NCBI RefSeq assembly: GCF_036192275.1
Contig: NZ_CP108088.1
Location: 2,170,001 to 2,234,000 of the forward strand
Direction of reading: 5' to 3'
Origin: Streptomyces sp. NBC_00250
GTDB lineage: Bacteria; Actinomycetota; Actinomycetes; Streptomycetales; Streptomycetaceae
DNA: 64,000 nt
The position numbers were made by a program, and so were the translations under genes. Below are positions 32,798 through 40,658 of this stretch, one piece after another (the stretch's first letter is position 1; each line of letters starts with the position of its first letter). Under the pieces are notes generated by a model. It made no database searches and was not told where the DNA came from. It saw only the letters and a list, made by a program, of their open reading frames with translations.

Positions 32798-33748
32798 TCA
32801 GCCTGCCAGCCGGCCGTCGAGGCCGGCTCCGGCCACCGCGAGTGCCGGGGACGGGGAAGCGAGCGTACACACGAAGACCGACAGGCCCCGCTGCCGGCCC
32901 GTGACCCGGACGACGGTCGTCGAGCGGTCGGTGGTGGGCACGACCTCGGCCTCGATCCAGCAGGGGCTGTCGAGTTCGGCGTAGCGCTCGAAGGAGACGT
33001 TCACGGCGGTGGGCATGAACACTGCGCCGCCGGCCGTCATCGTCGCGGCCTGCCGGGCGGCTTCGAGGAGCATCATCCCGGGTGCGTGATCGTTCTGGCG
33101 CCGGAAGAGTATGGAGTGGTCGGTGTCGACCCTCAACCGCCACTGGCCCGTCCGGGTACCCGGACCGAGGACGACGTCCTGCGGTCGACGGCGGCCGACC
33201 AGGTGCGGAGCGACCCCCTGGACCAGGGGGACGGGTCTGCCGAGCGCCGCCATCCGGTCGCCCCGGAGCCGACGGTAGGCCGCGGCCGAGGTGTATCCGG
33301 CGAGGCCGCCACCGGTGGCGAGCGGGCGTCCGCCCCGGGTGAGCCGCACGACGGTGGGCAGGTTCCTGGCGCGGCCGCGGCGGGCGCCGAGCTCGGGGAA
33401 GTGGATGTCGACGGTGACGTCCGAGGGAAGGCCGTTGACGGCCAGCGCCGCGGGGTCGGCGGTGAAATGGAGGTCCCACATGACGAACTGGTCGTCCACG
33501 GGTACCCCCAGTTCCGCGTGAGCGACGAGCATGGTGGCCTGGCGTATCGTCTCGGCCACCAGAACGGGGTCGTGCCGGTCCCCTGCCACGGGAGAGAAGA
33601 AGGGATGTGAGGCGGGCCAGTGAGCAGAGACGGAGAATCGGTTCTCTCCCCGCTGCGTCCAGCCGGTGGGAAAGATGTCGGCGGGGTCCGCTCGGTGGAC
33701 GAACTCCCCGGGGACGTCCGTCGTCGCTCCGCGGCAGTTCTGATCCAT
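32798..33748 (-). CDS. AfsA-type gamma-butyrolactone synthase
   Basis: Key enzyme of autoregulator synthesis, 316 aa, condensing a beta-ketoacyl-ACP with dihydroxyacetone phosphate in known members. Two hotdog-like AfsA repeats are visible. The first holds VHRADPADIFPTGW and HPFFSPVAGDRHDPVLVAETIRQATMLVAH. The second holds DHSILFRRQNDHAPGMMLLEAARQAATM. ATG 33748 has GAGGGGGAA upstream; upstream in-frame ATGs overlap the promoter. It heads an operon with two reductases and is divergent from a receptor gene, the classic AfsA/ScbA-ScbR layout. Confidence 0.93.
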   Translation of the reverse strand: MDQNCRGATTDVPGEFVHRADPADIFPTGWTQRGENRFSVSAHWPASHPFFSPVAGDRHDPVLVAETIRQATMLVAHAELGVPVDDQFVMWDLHFTADPAALAVNGLPSDVTVDIHFPELGARRGRARNLPTVVRLTRGGRPLATGGGLAGYTSAAAYRRLRGDRMAALGRPVPLVQGVAPHLVGRRRPQDVVLGPGTRTGQWRLRVDTDHSILFRRQNDHAPGMMLLEAARQAATMTAGGAVFMPTAVNVSFERYAELDSPCWIEAEVVPTTDRSTTVVRVTGRQRGLSVFVCTLASPSPALAVAGAGLDGRLAG

Positions 33749-33799
33749 GGTTCCCCCTCGCGTTCCCGCGCACCCCTGGGCGGCAAACCCGCCCGCCAT

Positions 33800-33829
33800 A
33801 GAATACGTACAGCGCGGTTTTCTTTTCAA
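33800..33829 (-). promoter_or_regulatory. Promoter of the AfsA operon with possible ARE
   Basis: On the minus strand TTGAAA (33829-33824), 18 nt, then TATTCT (33805-33800) form a good promoter 52 nt upstream of AfsA. The spacer holds an imperfect dyad (GAATAC ... GTTTTC, 33801-33822) that may be the receptor site, though it matches the ARE consensus poorly. Confidence 0.55.
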
Positions 33830-33878
33830 TGCTTCACGTCACACGTCGAGCACAGTCAGCGATACAGCAGGAGGCGCC

Positions 33879-34559
33879 TTGGCGCAGCAAGCGCGTGCAA
33901 TCCGAACCCGGCGGGCGATCCTGGAGTCGGCCGCGGCCGTCTTCGCGGAGCGTGGCTACGAGCGCACGACCATCGGGGAGATCTTGGTGCGCGCCGGGGT
34001 GACCAAGGGGGCTCTGTATTTCCACTTTGCTTCCAAGGAAGATGTGGCCCTCGGCGTGCTCGCCGCCCAGATGCTCGACGAACCCCTGACGCCGCAGCCC
34101 GTGAAGCTCCAGGAGCTGGTGGACCAGGGCTTCCTCCTCGCCCATCGGCTGCAGCGTGACGCGCTGGTGCGCGCGAGTGTCGCGCTGGCCCTCGACAGCG
34201 GCGCCACGGGGGTCGACCGGGCGGCTCCGTTCCGGGCCTGGATCGATCAGGTCTCGGAGGTCCTCACGGTCGCGAAGGCCCGCGGGGAGCTCCTCGTCCA
34301 TGTCAACGTGACGGACACGGCCGAACTGTTCTCGGGCGCCTTCGCGGGCATCCAGACGATGTCCCAGATCCTGTGCGATCGCAATGATCTCACCTACCGC
34401 GTTCTGGTGCTGCTCCGGCACGTGCTGCCGACGATCTGCACTCCGGCCCTGCTGACCACGATCGAGATGACCGAGGAACGCGCACGACGACTGGCCGCCG
34501 AGTACGACCTGCGGCAACTCCAGAGGGGAGAAGGAAACCTCGCGGACACTCCTGGTTAG
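33879..34559 (+). CDS. ArpA/ScbR-like gamma-butyrolactone receptor
   Basis: TetR-type receptor of 226 aa. No ATG or GTG is suitable; TTG 33879 has AGGAGG four nt upstream and gives the family-typical N-terminus (L/M)AQQARAIRTRRAILESAA. The HTH includes YERTTIGEILVRAGVTKGALYFHFASKED, almost identical in type to ArpA. The tryptophan in FRAWIDQ (about residue 118) fits the conserved Trp needed for ligand response in ArpA. It is divergent from AfsA, and probably represses it until the butyrolactone accumulates. An ARE-like half-site (ACCGACC, 34564-34570) follows the stop codon. Confidence 0.9.
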   Translation: MAQQARAIRTRRAILESAAAVFAERGYERTTIGEILVRAGVTKGALYFHFASKEDVALGVLAAQMLDEPLTPQPVKLQELVDQGFLLAHRLQRDALVRASVALALDSGATGVDRAAPFRAWIDQVSEVLTVAKARGELLVHVNVTDTAELFSGAFAGIQTMSQILCDRNDLTYRVLVLLRHVLPTICTPALLTTIEMTEERARRLAAEYDLRQLQRGEGNLADTPG

Positions 34560-34579
34560 GAAAACCGACCAACCGGTCC

Positions 34580-34619
34580 CCAGAGCGCCCCGACGCAGAT
34601 CAGCGTCGGGGCGCTCTGG
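34580..34619 (+). terminator. 17-bp hairpin terminator after the receptor gene
   Basis: CCAGAGCGCCCCGACGC (34580-34596) pairs perfectly with 34603-34619 around AGATCA. Confidence 0.85.
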
Positions 34620-34624
34620 CATCA

Positions 34625-34662
34625 TGGCACTGAGTGTGTTTTCCTGAGGGTACTCAGTGCCA
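34625..34662. promoter_or_regulatory. Operator pair GGCACTGAGT upstream of acyl-CoA dehydrogenase
   Basis: TGGCACTGAGT (34625-34635) and its exact complement ACTCAGTGCCA (34652-34662) flank a 16-nt spacer. Each is most of the palindrome GGCACTnAGTGCC found at 38196 and near 39031, so a shared TetR regulator is likely. Confidence 0.7.
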
Positions 34663-34687
34663 CAAGCGTCTAGGGGAGCTCCACATC

Positions 34688-35854
34688 ATGGGCAAGGACT
34701 TCGACCTGTATCGGCCCTCCGAGGAGCACGACATGCTCCGGGAGTCGGTGCGTGCGCTCGCGGAGGCGAAGATCGTGCCGTTCGCCGCCGCGGTGGACGA
34801 GGAGGGCCGCTTCCCGCAGGAGGCCCTGGACGCGCTGGTCGCCAACGACCTGCACGCGGTGCACGTCCCCGAGGCCTACGGCGGCGCGGGCGCCGACGCC
34901 CTGGCCACGGTGATCGTGATCGAGGAGGTCGCCCGCGCGTGCGGCAGCTCCTCCCTGATCCCCGCGGTCAACAAGCTGGGCTCGCTGCCGGTGATCCTGT
35001 CCGGCTCCGAGGAGCTCAAGCACAAGTACCTCGGCCCGCTGGCCAAGGGCGACGCGATGTTCTCCTACGCCCTGTCCGAGCCCGATGCAGGTTCGGATGC
35101 CGCCGGCATGAAGACGCGTGCCGTCCGGGACGGGGACTTCTGGGTCCTCAACGGCGTCAAGCGGTGGATCACCAACGCCGGCGTCTCGGAGTACTACACG
35201 GTGATGGCCGTCACCGACCCCGACAAGCGCTCCAAGGGCATCAGCGCCTTCGTCGTGGAGAAGTCCGACGAGGGCGTGTCCTTCGGCGCCCCGGAGAAGA
35301 AGCTCGGCATCAAGGGCTCCCCGACCCGCGAGGTCTACCTCGACAACGTCCGCATCCCCGCCGACCGCATGATCGGCGCCGAGGGCACCGGCTTCGCCAC
35401 CGCGATGAAGACCCTCGACCACACCCGCATCACCATCGCCGCCCAGGCCATCGGCATCGCCCAGGGCGCCCTCGACTACGCCAAGGGCTACGTCACCGAG
35501 CGCAAGCAGTTCGGCAAGCCCATCGCCGACTTCCAGGGCGTCCAGTTCATGCTCGCCGACATGGCCATGAAGCTCGAAGCCGCCCGCCAGCTCACCTACG
35601 CCGCCGCCGCCAAGAGCGAGCGCGTGTCCGCCGGCGGCGACAAGGAAGACCTCACCTTCTTCGGCGCCGCCGCCAAGTGCTTCGCCTCCGACGTCGCCAT
35701 GGAGGTCACCACCGACGCCGTCCAGCTCCTCGGCGGCTACGGCTACACCCGCGACTACCCCGTCGAGCGCATGATGCGCGACGCCAAGATCACCCAGATC
35801 TACGAGGGCACCAACCAGGTCCAGCGCATCGTCATGGCCCGCAACCTCCCGTAA
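34688..35854 (+). CDS. Acyl-CoA dehydrogenase
   Basis: FAD enzyme of 388 aa that introduces a 2,3-double bond into an acyl-CoA. Typical segments are SYALSEPDAGSDAAGMKTRAV, the FAD-contact WITNAGVSEYYTVMAVTD, and the C-terminal YEGTNQVQRIVMARNLP with the catalytic-base candidate E373. ATG 34688 has GGGGAG upstream and yields the normal length. The downstream genes encode both ETF subunits, its electron acceptor. Expression is probably controlled by the TetR protein at 38290-38997 through the shared palindrome. Confidence 0.93.
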   Translation: MGKDFDLYRPSEEHDMLRESVRALAEAKIVPFAAAVDEEGRFPQEALDALVANDLHAVHVPEAYGGAGADALATVIVIEEVARACGSSSLIPAVNKLGSLPVILSGSEELKHKYLGPLAKGDAMFSYALSEPDAGSDAAGMKTRAVRDGDFWVLNGVKRWITNAGVSEYYTVMAVTDPDKRSKGISAFVVEKSDEGVSFGAPEKKLGIKGSPTREVYLDNVRIPADRMIGAEGTGFATAMKTLDHTRITIAAQAIGIAQGALDYAKGYVTERKQFGKPIADFQGVQFMLADMAMKLEAARQLTYAAAAKSERVSAGGDKEDLTFFGAAAKCFASDVAMEVTTDAVQLLGGYGYTRDYPVERMMRDAKITQIYEGTNQVQRIVMARNLP

Positions 35855-35882
35855 TCGTCTGTCACTTGAAAGGAGCCAGGCC

Positions 35883-36668
35883 GTGACCCTGAGGATCGCT
35901 GTCTGTGTGAAGTACGTACCCGACGCGACCGGCGACCGCGGTTTCGCCGACGACCTGACCGTCGACCGCGACGAGGTCGACGGCCTGCTGTCGGAGCTCG
36001 ACGAGTACGCCGTCGAGCAGGCCCTGCGCATCTCGGAGGAGTCCGACGACGCCGAGGTCACCGTCGTGACCGTGGGCCCGGACGACGCCAAGGACGCGCT
36101 GCGCAAGGCGCTGTCGATGGGCGCCGACAAGGCCGTCCACGTCAACGACGAGGACATCCACGGCTCCGACGTCATCGCGACCTCCGCGATCCTGGCCAAG
36201 GCCCTGGAGAAGACCGGCTTCGACCTGGTCGTCTGCGGCATGGCCTCGACCGACGGCACCATGGGCGTGCTGCCCGCGCTGCTCGCCGAGCGCCTGAGCC
36301 TGCCGCAGGTCACCCTGCTCTCGGAGCTCTCCGTCGAGGACGGTGTCGTGAAGGGCCGCCGTGACGGCGACGCCGCCACCGAGCTCCTGGAGGCCCCGCT
36401 GCCGGCGATCGCCTCGGTCACCGACCAGTCGGGCGAGGCCCGTTACCCCTCCTTCAAGGGGATCATGGCCGCCAAGAAGAAGCCGGTCCAGGAGCTGGAC
36501 CTGGACGACCTGGACATCGACGCCGACGAGGTGGGCCTCGCCGGGGCCTGGACCCTGGTCGACGCCGTGGCCGCCCGCCCTGCCCGTACGCAGGGCACGA
36601 TCGTCACGGACGAGGGCGACGGCGGCAAGCAGCTCGCCGCCTTCCTCGCCACCCAGAAGTTCATCTGA
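35883..36668 (+). CDS. etfB: Electron transfer flavoprotein beta subunit
   Basis: ETF small subunit of 261 aa from GTG 35883 (AAAGGAG upstream). It shows the family signature MTLRIAVCVKYVPDATGD, the AMP-binding/loop region DLVVCGMASTDGTMGVLPALLAERL and the ETF-beta signature IASVTDQSGEARYPSFKGIMAAKKKP, which includes the arginine/lysine recognition loop. It takes electrons from acyl-CoA dehydrogenases. It follows the dehydrogenase by 28 nt and precedes the alpha subunit by 39 nt. Confidence 0.95.
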   Translation: MTLRIAVCVKYVPDATGDRGFADDLTVDRDEVDGLLSELDEYAVEQALRISEESDDAEVTVVTVGPDDAKDALRKALSMGADKAVHVNDEDIHGSDVIATSAILAKALEKTGFDLVVCGMASTDGTMGVLPALLAERLSLPQVTLLSELSVEDGVVKGRRDGDAATELLEAPLPAIASVTDQSGEARYPSFKGIMAAKKKPVQELDLDDLDIDADEVGLAGAWTLVDAVAARPARTQGTIVTDEGDGGKQLAAFLATQKFI

Positions 36669-36707
36669 CCGACCGTCAGCCTGACACCCACACAGGAGCA
36701 ACGAATC

Positions 36708-37664
36708 ATGGCTGAGATCCTGGTTCTCGTGGACCACGCCGACGGTGCGGTCCGCAAGCCGGCCCTCGAACTGCTGACCCTGGCCCGCCGCATCGGCGAG
36801 CCCTCGGCGGTCGTGCTCGGCGCCGGCGAGGCCGCGGCCTCGATCGCCGCCACCGCCGGCGAGTACGGCGCGGCGACCGTGTACGTCGCGGACGGCGCCG
36901 AGTTCACCGAGCAGCTGGTCGTGCCGAAGGTCGACGCGCTCACCCAGCTCGCCAAGGAGAAGGGGGCCGCCGCCGTCCTGGTGACCTCCTCCGGCGAGGG
37001 CAAGGAGATCGCGGCCCGTGTCGCGCTCCGCCTCGGCTCCGGTCTGATCACCGACGCCGTCGAGCTGGAGGCCGGCGAGAACGGCCCGGTCGCCACCCAG
37101 TCCGTCTTCGCCGCCTCGTACCAGGTGCGCTCGACGGTCACCCACGGCGTGCCGGTCATCACCGTCAAGCCGAACTCCGCCGCCCCGGAGGCCTCTTCGG
37201 CCGCCGGTACGGTCGAGGACGTCACCGTCGCCTTCACCGGCAACGCCGCCAAGGTCGTCGCGCGCACCCCGCGCGTCTCCACCGGCCGCCCCGAGCTGAC
37301 CGAGTCCGCGATCGTGGTCTCCGGCGGCCGTGGTGTCGGCGCGGCCGAGGGCTTCGCGGTCGTCGAGAAGCTGGCCGACTCGCTCGGCGCGGCCGTCGGC
37401 GCCTCCCGCGCCGCCGTGGACGCCGGCTGGTACCCGCACTCCAACCAGGTCGGCCAGACCGGCAAGCAGGTCTCGCCGCAGCTGTACGTCGCGGCGGGCA
37501 TCTCCGGCGCGATCCAGCACCGGGCGGGCATGCAGACGTCGAAGACGATCGTCGCGGTCAACAAGGACCCCGAGGCCCCGATCTTCGACCTGGTGGACTA
37601 CGGCGTGGTCGGCGACCTCTTCGAGGTGCTGCCGCAGCTGACGGACGAGATCGGCGCCCGCTGA
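36708..37664 (+). CDS. etfA: Electron transfer flavoprotein alpha subunit
   Basis: ETF large subunit of 318 aa. The C-terminal FAD-binding signature is complete: IVVSGGRGVGAAEGFAVVEKL, HSNQVGQTGKQVSPQLYVAAGISGAIQHRAGM and AVNKDPEAPIFDLVDYGVVGDLFEVLP. The N-terminal domain carries the weak similarity to the beta subunit. ATG 36708 has AGGAG nine nt upstream. It ends the operon, followed by a 20-bp hairpin. Confidence 0.95.
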   Translation: MAEILVLVDHADGAVRKPALELLTLARRIGEPSAVVLGAGEAAASIAATAGEYGAATVYVADGAEFTEQLVVPKVDALTQLAKEKGAAAVLVTSSGEGKEIAARVALRLGSGLITDAVELEAGENGPVATQSVFAASYQVRSTVTHGVPVITVKPNSAAPEASSAAGTVEDVTVAFTGNAAKVVARTPRVSTGRPELTESAIVVSGGRGVGAAEGFAVVEKLADSLGAAVGASRAAVDAGWYPHSNQVGQTGKQVSPQLYVAAGISGAIQHRAGMQTSKTIVAVNKDPEAPIFDLVDYGVVGDLFEVLPQLTDEIGAR

Positions 37665-37685
37665 CCCGTCCGCGTCGATGACGCA

Positions 37686-37728
37686 GAAGGGGCGGGTGGT
37701 GGCACTCTGTGCCACCACCCGCCCCTTC
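37686..37728 (+). terminator. 20-bp hairpin terminator of the ETF operon
   Basis: A perfect 20-bp stem (37686-37705 with 37709-37728) closes on the 3-nt loop TCT and is followed by TCGTTTCTT. It also serves the convergent OB-fold gene. Confidence 0.9.
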
Positions 37729-37756
37729 TCGTTTCTTCCGAACCGGATCCGGCGGA

Positions 37757-38146
37757 TCAGATCCACCCGTCGAGGGGGACCTCCTCACAGAGCCGGACGA
37801 CCGGCCTGCGACCGGTCACGCCGACCCCCGAGGAGACCTTGACCCGGACGCCGGGGCGCACCGCGTGCAGCGGCCCGTCGACCCGGCAGCGGACGGTGAA
37901 GCCCTCCGACATGTACACCGGCCAGAGGTCGGCATCGGCGGCGGCGACCCCGCGCCGTACGGAGATCACGCCCTCGCCCTCGCTGAGTTCGGGGTTGAGA
38001 TCGGTCGACCCGCAGGTCGGACAGAGCAGTCGCTGGAATGTCGTGTTGCAGCACCAGCGGCAGCGCTGGAAGTAGAGCTCGGCGTCGGGGCCCGCCTCCT
38101 CGGCGGCCTGGACGGCGGTCCCGCTCCTCAGTCCCGTGTGGAACAC
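37757..38146 (-). CDS. Zinc-ribbon/OB-fold protein (DUF35-like)
   Basis: Protein of 129 aa from GTG 38146 with AAGGAG upstream. A four-cysteine rubredoxin-like zinc ribbon (C-x2-C ... C-x2-C: CRWC and CPTC, about residues 28-45) precedes an OB-like beta domain (GVISVRRGVAAADADLWPVYM ... VRVKVSSG). This is the DUF35/Ybzg-type layout of proteins that partner acyl-CoA-handling thiolases or act as acyl-CoA-binding accessory factors. A perfect copy of the GGCACTnAGTGCC palindrome covers its promoter, tying it to the acyl-CoA dehydrogenase/ETF operon. Confidence 0.85.
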   Translation of the reverse strand: MFHTGLRSGTAVQAAEEAGPDAELYFQRCRWCCNTTFQRLLCPTCGSTDLNPELSEGEGVISVRRGVAAADADLWPVYMSEGFTVRCRVDGPLHAVRPGVRVKVSSGVGVTGRRPVVRLCEEVPLDGWI

Positions 38147-38195
38147 GATGCCTTCTCCTTGCACTCGGCGGCTCGACCGTGCATGGAGCAAAGAT

Positions 38196-38212
38196 ATGGC
38201 ACTGAGTGCCAT
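38196..38212. promoter_or_regulatory. Perfect palindromic operator ATGGCACTGAGTGCCAT
   Basis: Perfect 8-bp arms around one central base, 50 nt upstream of the OB-fold gene start and 78 nt beyond the TetR stop. Confidence 0.75.
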
Positions 38213-38289
38213 CAAATAAAGACCTGAGTTCCCTCAATTAGAGATACTGAGATCCCCTGCGTCGATCACCGGCCCACCGGCGGTTCCTC

Positions 38290-38997
38290 TCAGCTCTCGC
38301 CGAGGCTCGATTCCACCTCGCGCACCACGCGCCACATGGGGGTGGACCGCTTGGTGATCACCACGACGACGTCCTCGGTCTCCTCGGCCGGCGCGTCCAC
38401 GACCGCGTCGGGGCTCCAGGTGGCGCGCACGAACTCCAGGGCACTGTCGACCTCCGCCAGCGGGTCGCCCTCGCCGCCCGAGCGCAGCCAGTGCCGCAGG
38501 GCGTGGTTGTGGGCGGCGACCACGGCCGCCGCGGCCACGTTGGCACGCAGGGTGCCGTCCCTGCGGTCGGCCCAGCGGGTGCGCAGATAGTCACCGAGGG
38601 TCTTCTCGTAGCGCCAGACGACCGAGAGTTCGTACGTGCGCAGTCCGGTCACCTCGCGGGTGAGCCGGTAGCGCTGCACGGAGAAGGTCGGGTTCTCGGC
38701 GTACATCCGCATGACGAGCCGGGCTGCGCCGCAGACCCGGACCATCGGGTCGTCGGAGTCGGCGCTCGCCGCGAGGAAGCGGGTCATGTCGGCGAGGCAC
38801 TGCTCGTGGTCGGGGAAGACCACGTCCTCCTTCGACGGGAAGTACCGGAAGAAGGACCGCCGGCCGACGCCCGCGAGGGTGACGATGTCGTCGACCGTGG
38901 TCTGCTCGTAGCCCCGCTCCAGAAAGAGCTGGAAGGCCGCGGCGATGAGGGAGTCCCGCATCGCGGGCTTCGTGGAGTTCGTCGACGCTGTTCCCAT
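38290..38997 (-). CDS. TetR-family regulator of the acyl-CoA/ETF genes
   Basis: Regulator of 235 aa. The HTH is at about residues 13-58 (MRDSLIAAAFQLFLERGYEQTTVDDIVTLAGVGRRSFFRYFPSKEDVV). The C-terminal domain is helical, with ENPTFSVQRYRLTREVTGLRTYELSVVWRYEKTLGDYL, a pattern of actinobacterial acyl-CoA-sensing TetR proteins. A C-terminal beta-prone stretch (VVVVITKRSTPMWRVVREVE) is unusual. Two copies of the GGCACT palindrome lie directly before its start, and others front the OB-fold gene and the dehydrogenase operon. Acyl-CoA as ligand is inference. Confidence 0.9.
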   Translation of the reverse strand: MGTASTNSTKPAMRDSLIAAAFQLFLERGYEQTTVDDIVTLAGVGRRSFFRYFPSKEDVVFPDHEQCLADMTRFLAASADSDDPMVRVCGAARLVMRMYAENPTFSVQRYRLTREVTGLRTYELSVVWRYEKTLGDYLRTRWADRRDGTLRANVAAAAVVAAHNHALRHWLRSGGEGDPLAEVDSALEFVRATWSPDAVVDAPAEETEDVVVVITKRSTPMWRVVREVESSLGES

Positions 38998-39030
38998 GGC
39001 CCGAACCTAACACCCGGACGACCTCGACGC

Positions 39031-39066
39031 GGCACTAGGTGCCGGACGAATCCGGCACCCAGTGCT
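39031..39066. promoter_or_regulatory. Two operators upstream of the TetR gene
   Basis: GGCACTAGGTGCC (39031-39043) and GGCACCCAGTGCT (39054-39066) are variants of the palindrome at 38196-38212. Both precede the leftward TetR start at 38997. Confidence 0.7.
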
Positions 39067-39144
39067 ACCCAGAGGGTACGGAGGCTCAGCGGGCGCTCGG
39101 CCGCCGGGCCGCGGGCACGGTCGGACGCCGGCCCGCGGGCACGC

Positions 39145-39906
39145 TCAGCGGGCGGTCATCCGGAGCGCGCCGTCCATCCGGATCGTCTCGCCGTTGAGGT
39201 AGTCGTGCTCGGCGATCATCGTCACCAGGCGGGCGTACTCCTCCGGGCGCGCGAGGCGCTGCGGGAAGGTGACGCTCGCGGCCAGACCGGCCCTCACGTC
39301 CTCCCCGAACCCGGCCATCATCGGGGTGTCGACGATGCCGGGGGCGATGGTGACGACCCGGACGCCGAACTGCGCCAGGTCGCGGGCGGCGGTGACGGTC
39401 ATGCCCGCGACGCCCGCCTTGGACGCGGCGTAGGCGATCTGGCCGACCTGGCCCTCGAAGGCGGCGATGGAGGCGGTGTTGACGACGAGACCGCGCTGTC
39501 CGTGCTCGTCGGGCTCGTGCCGGGCGATGGCCTCGGCGGCGAGCCGCATCACGTTGAACGTACCGATCAGGTTGACGTTGACCACGGCCCGGAACAGGTC
39601 GAGGTCGTGCGGTCCCTTGCGGCCCAGGATGCGGGCGGAGGGAGCGATGCCCGCGCAGTTCACGGCGAGCCGCAGCTCGGCGCCGTCGGCGTCGATCGCG
39701 GCGAGGGCCTCGCGGACCTGCTGCTCGTCGGTGACGTCGGCCGCGAGCAGCCGGACGCCCTCGGGCAGCGGCCCGGCGGCGGCCACGGCCTTGTCCAGGT
39801 CGAGTCCGTAGACGGTGGCGCCCCGGGCGGCGAGCGCCGCGGCGGTGGCGGCGCCGAGACCGGAAGCGGCACCGGTGACGAGAGCGGCGGAGCCGGCGAT
39901 GTCCAT
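39145..39906 (-). CDS. SDR-family dehydrogenase, HSD10-like
   Basis: Short-chain dehydrogenase of 253 aa, resembling 3-hydroxyacyl-CoA dehydrogenase type II (HSD17B10). It shows TGAASGLGAATAAAL (residues 10-24), DVTDEQQVREAL, NCAGIAPS, the catalytic NTASIAAFEGQVGQIAYAASKAGV (Tyr-x3-Lys) and PGIVDTPMM. ATG 39906 has GAGGAG upstream. It follows the TetR and acyl-CoA genes, fitting the 3-hydroxyacyl-CoA step of beta-oxidation or branched-chain degradation, though it is not in the same transcript as the dehydrogenase. Confidence 0.9.
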   Translation of the reverse strand: MDIAGSAALVTGAASGLGAATAAALAARGATVYGLDLDKAVAAAGPLPEGVRLLAADVTDEQQVREALAAIDADGAELRLAVNCAGIAPSARILGRKGPHDLDLFRAVVNVNLIGTFNVMRLAAEAIARHEPDEHGQRGLVVNTASIAAFEGQVGQIAYAASKAGVAGMTVTAARDLAQFGVRVVTIAPGIVDTPMMAGFGEDVRAGLAASVTFPQRLARPEEYARLVTMIAEHDYLNGETIRMDGALRMTAR

Positions 39907-40112
39907 GGAACTCCTCGTTCGTGTCGTGCGGGTGCGACCCTGCCGCCGGGTTGGCCGCCGGATCGGGCGCGTGCCCGCGGAGGACCGCGCGGTCCGCGCG
40001 ATCTGCGCCGCCCACCATAGAACCGCAGGCCGCGCCCCCGGAAGCGGAACCAGGAGGCCCGCCCGGGAGCGCGTCGGCACGACCGGTGAGGTGCCGCTTC
40101 GGCGGGTCCCGG

Positions 40113-40583
40113 TCAGAAGGGCCTGGTCGGCAGGTACTTGCCGTCGAGCGTGATGACCGCGCGCTCCCCGCCCTCGGGGTCGGCGACCTTCTTCACGTCC
40201 AGCGTGAAGTTGATCGCGGAGATGATGCCGTCCCCGAACTCCTCGTGGACCAGGGCCTTCAGCGTGGTCCCGTACACCTGGAGCATCTCGTGGAAGCGGT
40301 AGATCGTCGGGTCGGTCGGGATGCCGCCGTCGATGGAGCCCCGGGTGGGGATCGTCCGCAGCAGGCGCACCGCGTCCTCGTCGAGGCCGAGGAGCTCGGC
40401 GACGGCCCTCGCGGACGGCTCGGGCAGGGCGTGCTGGCCGAGGACGGCGGCGGTGGTGAAGGCGACGGAGAGACCGGCGGCGTCGGCGATCTGCCGCCAG
40501 CTCAGGTCCTTGACGGTCTTGGCCTCGACGGCGGCGACGGCGAGCGCGTGACGGGCGGTGGGGTCGAACTGGGCGTGCACCAC
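40113..40583 (-). CDS. cynS: Cyanate hydratase (cyanase)
   Basis: Cyanase of 156 aa converting cyanate and bicarbonate to ammonia and CO2 via carbamate. The catalytic residues R96, E99 and S122 fall at exactly the same numbers as in the E. coli enzyme ([19 protein letters not shown]). An N-terminal helical domain precedes them. The start is one of two adjacent GTG codons (40583 or 40580). It lies 75 nt downstream of the carbonic anhydrase in a G-rich gap, as in cynTS of E. coli, where the anhydrase replaces bicarbonate used by cyanase. Confidence 0.95.
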   Translation of the reverse strand: MVHAQFDPTARHALAVAAVEAKTVKDLSWRQIADAAGLSVAFTTAAVLGQHALPEPSARAVAELLGLDEDAVRLLRTIPTRGSIDGGIPTDPTIYRFHEMLQVYGTTLKALVHEEFGDGIISAINFTLDVKKVADPEGGERAVITLDGKYLPTRPF

Positions 40584-40658
40584 GAGAGGTACGTCCTTCC
40601 AGGGAGGGGGTGGGGCTTTCGGGGGACTTTCGGGGGGTTCGGGGGTTGTGGGGGGGGC

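Noticed and set aside
40584..40658. G-runs between cynT and cynS as a G-quadruplex regulator
   Set aside because: The runs could form such a structure, but similar G-rich tracts are common in this genome type and nothing else supports a role.
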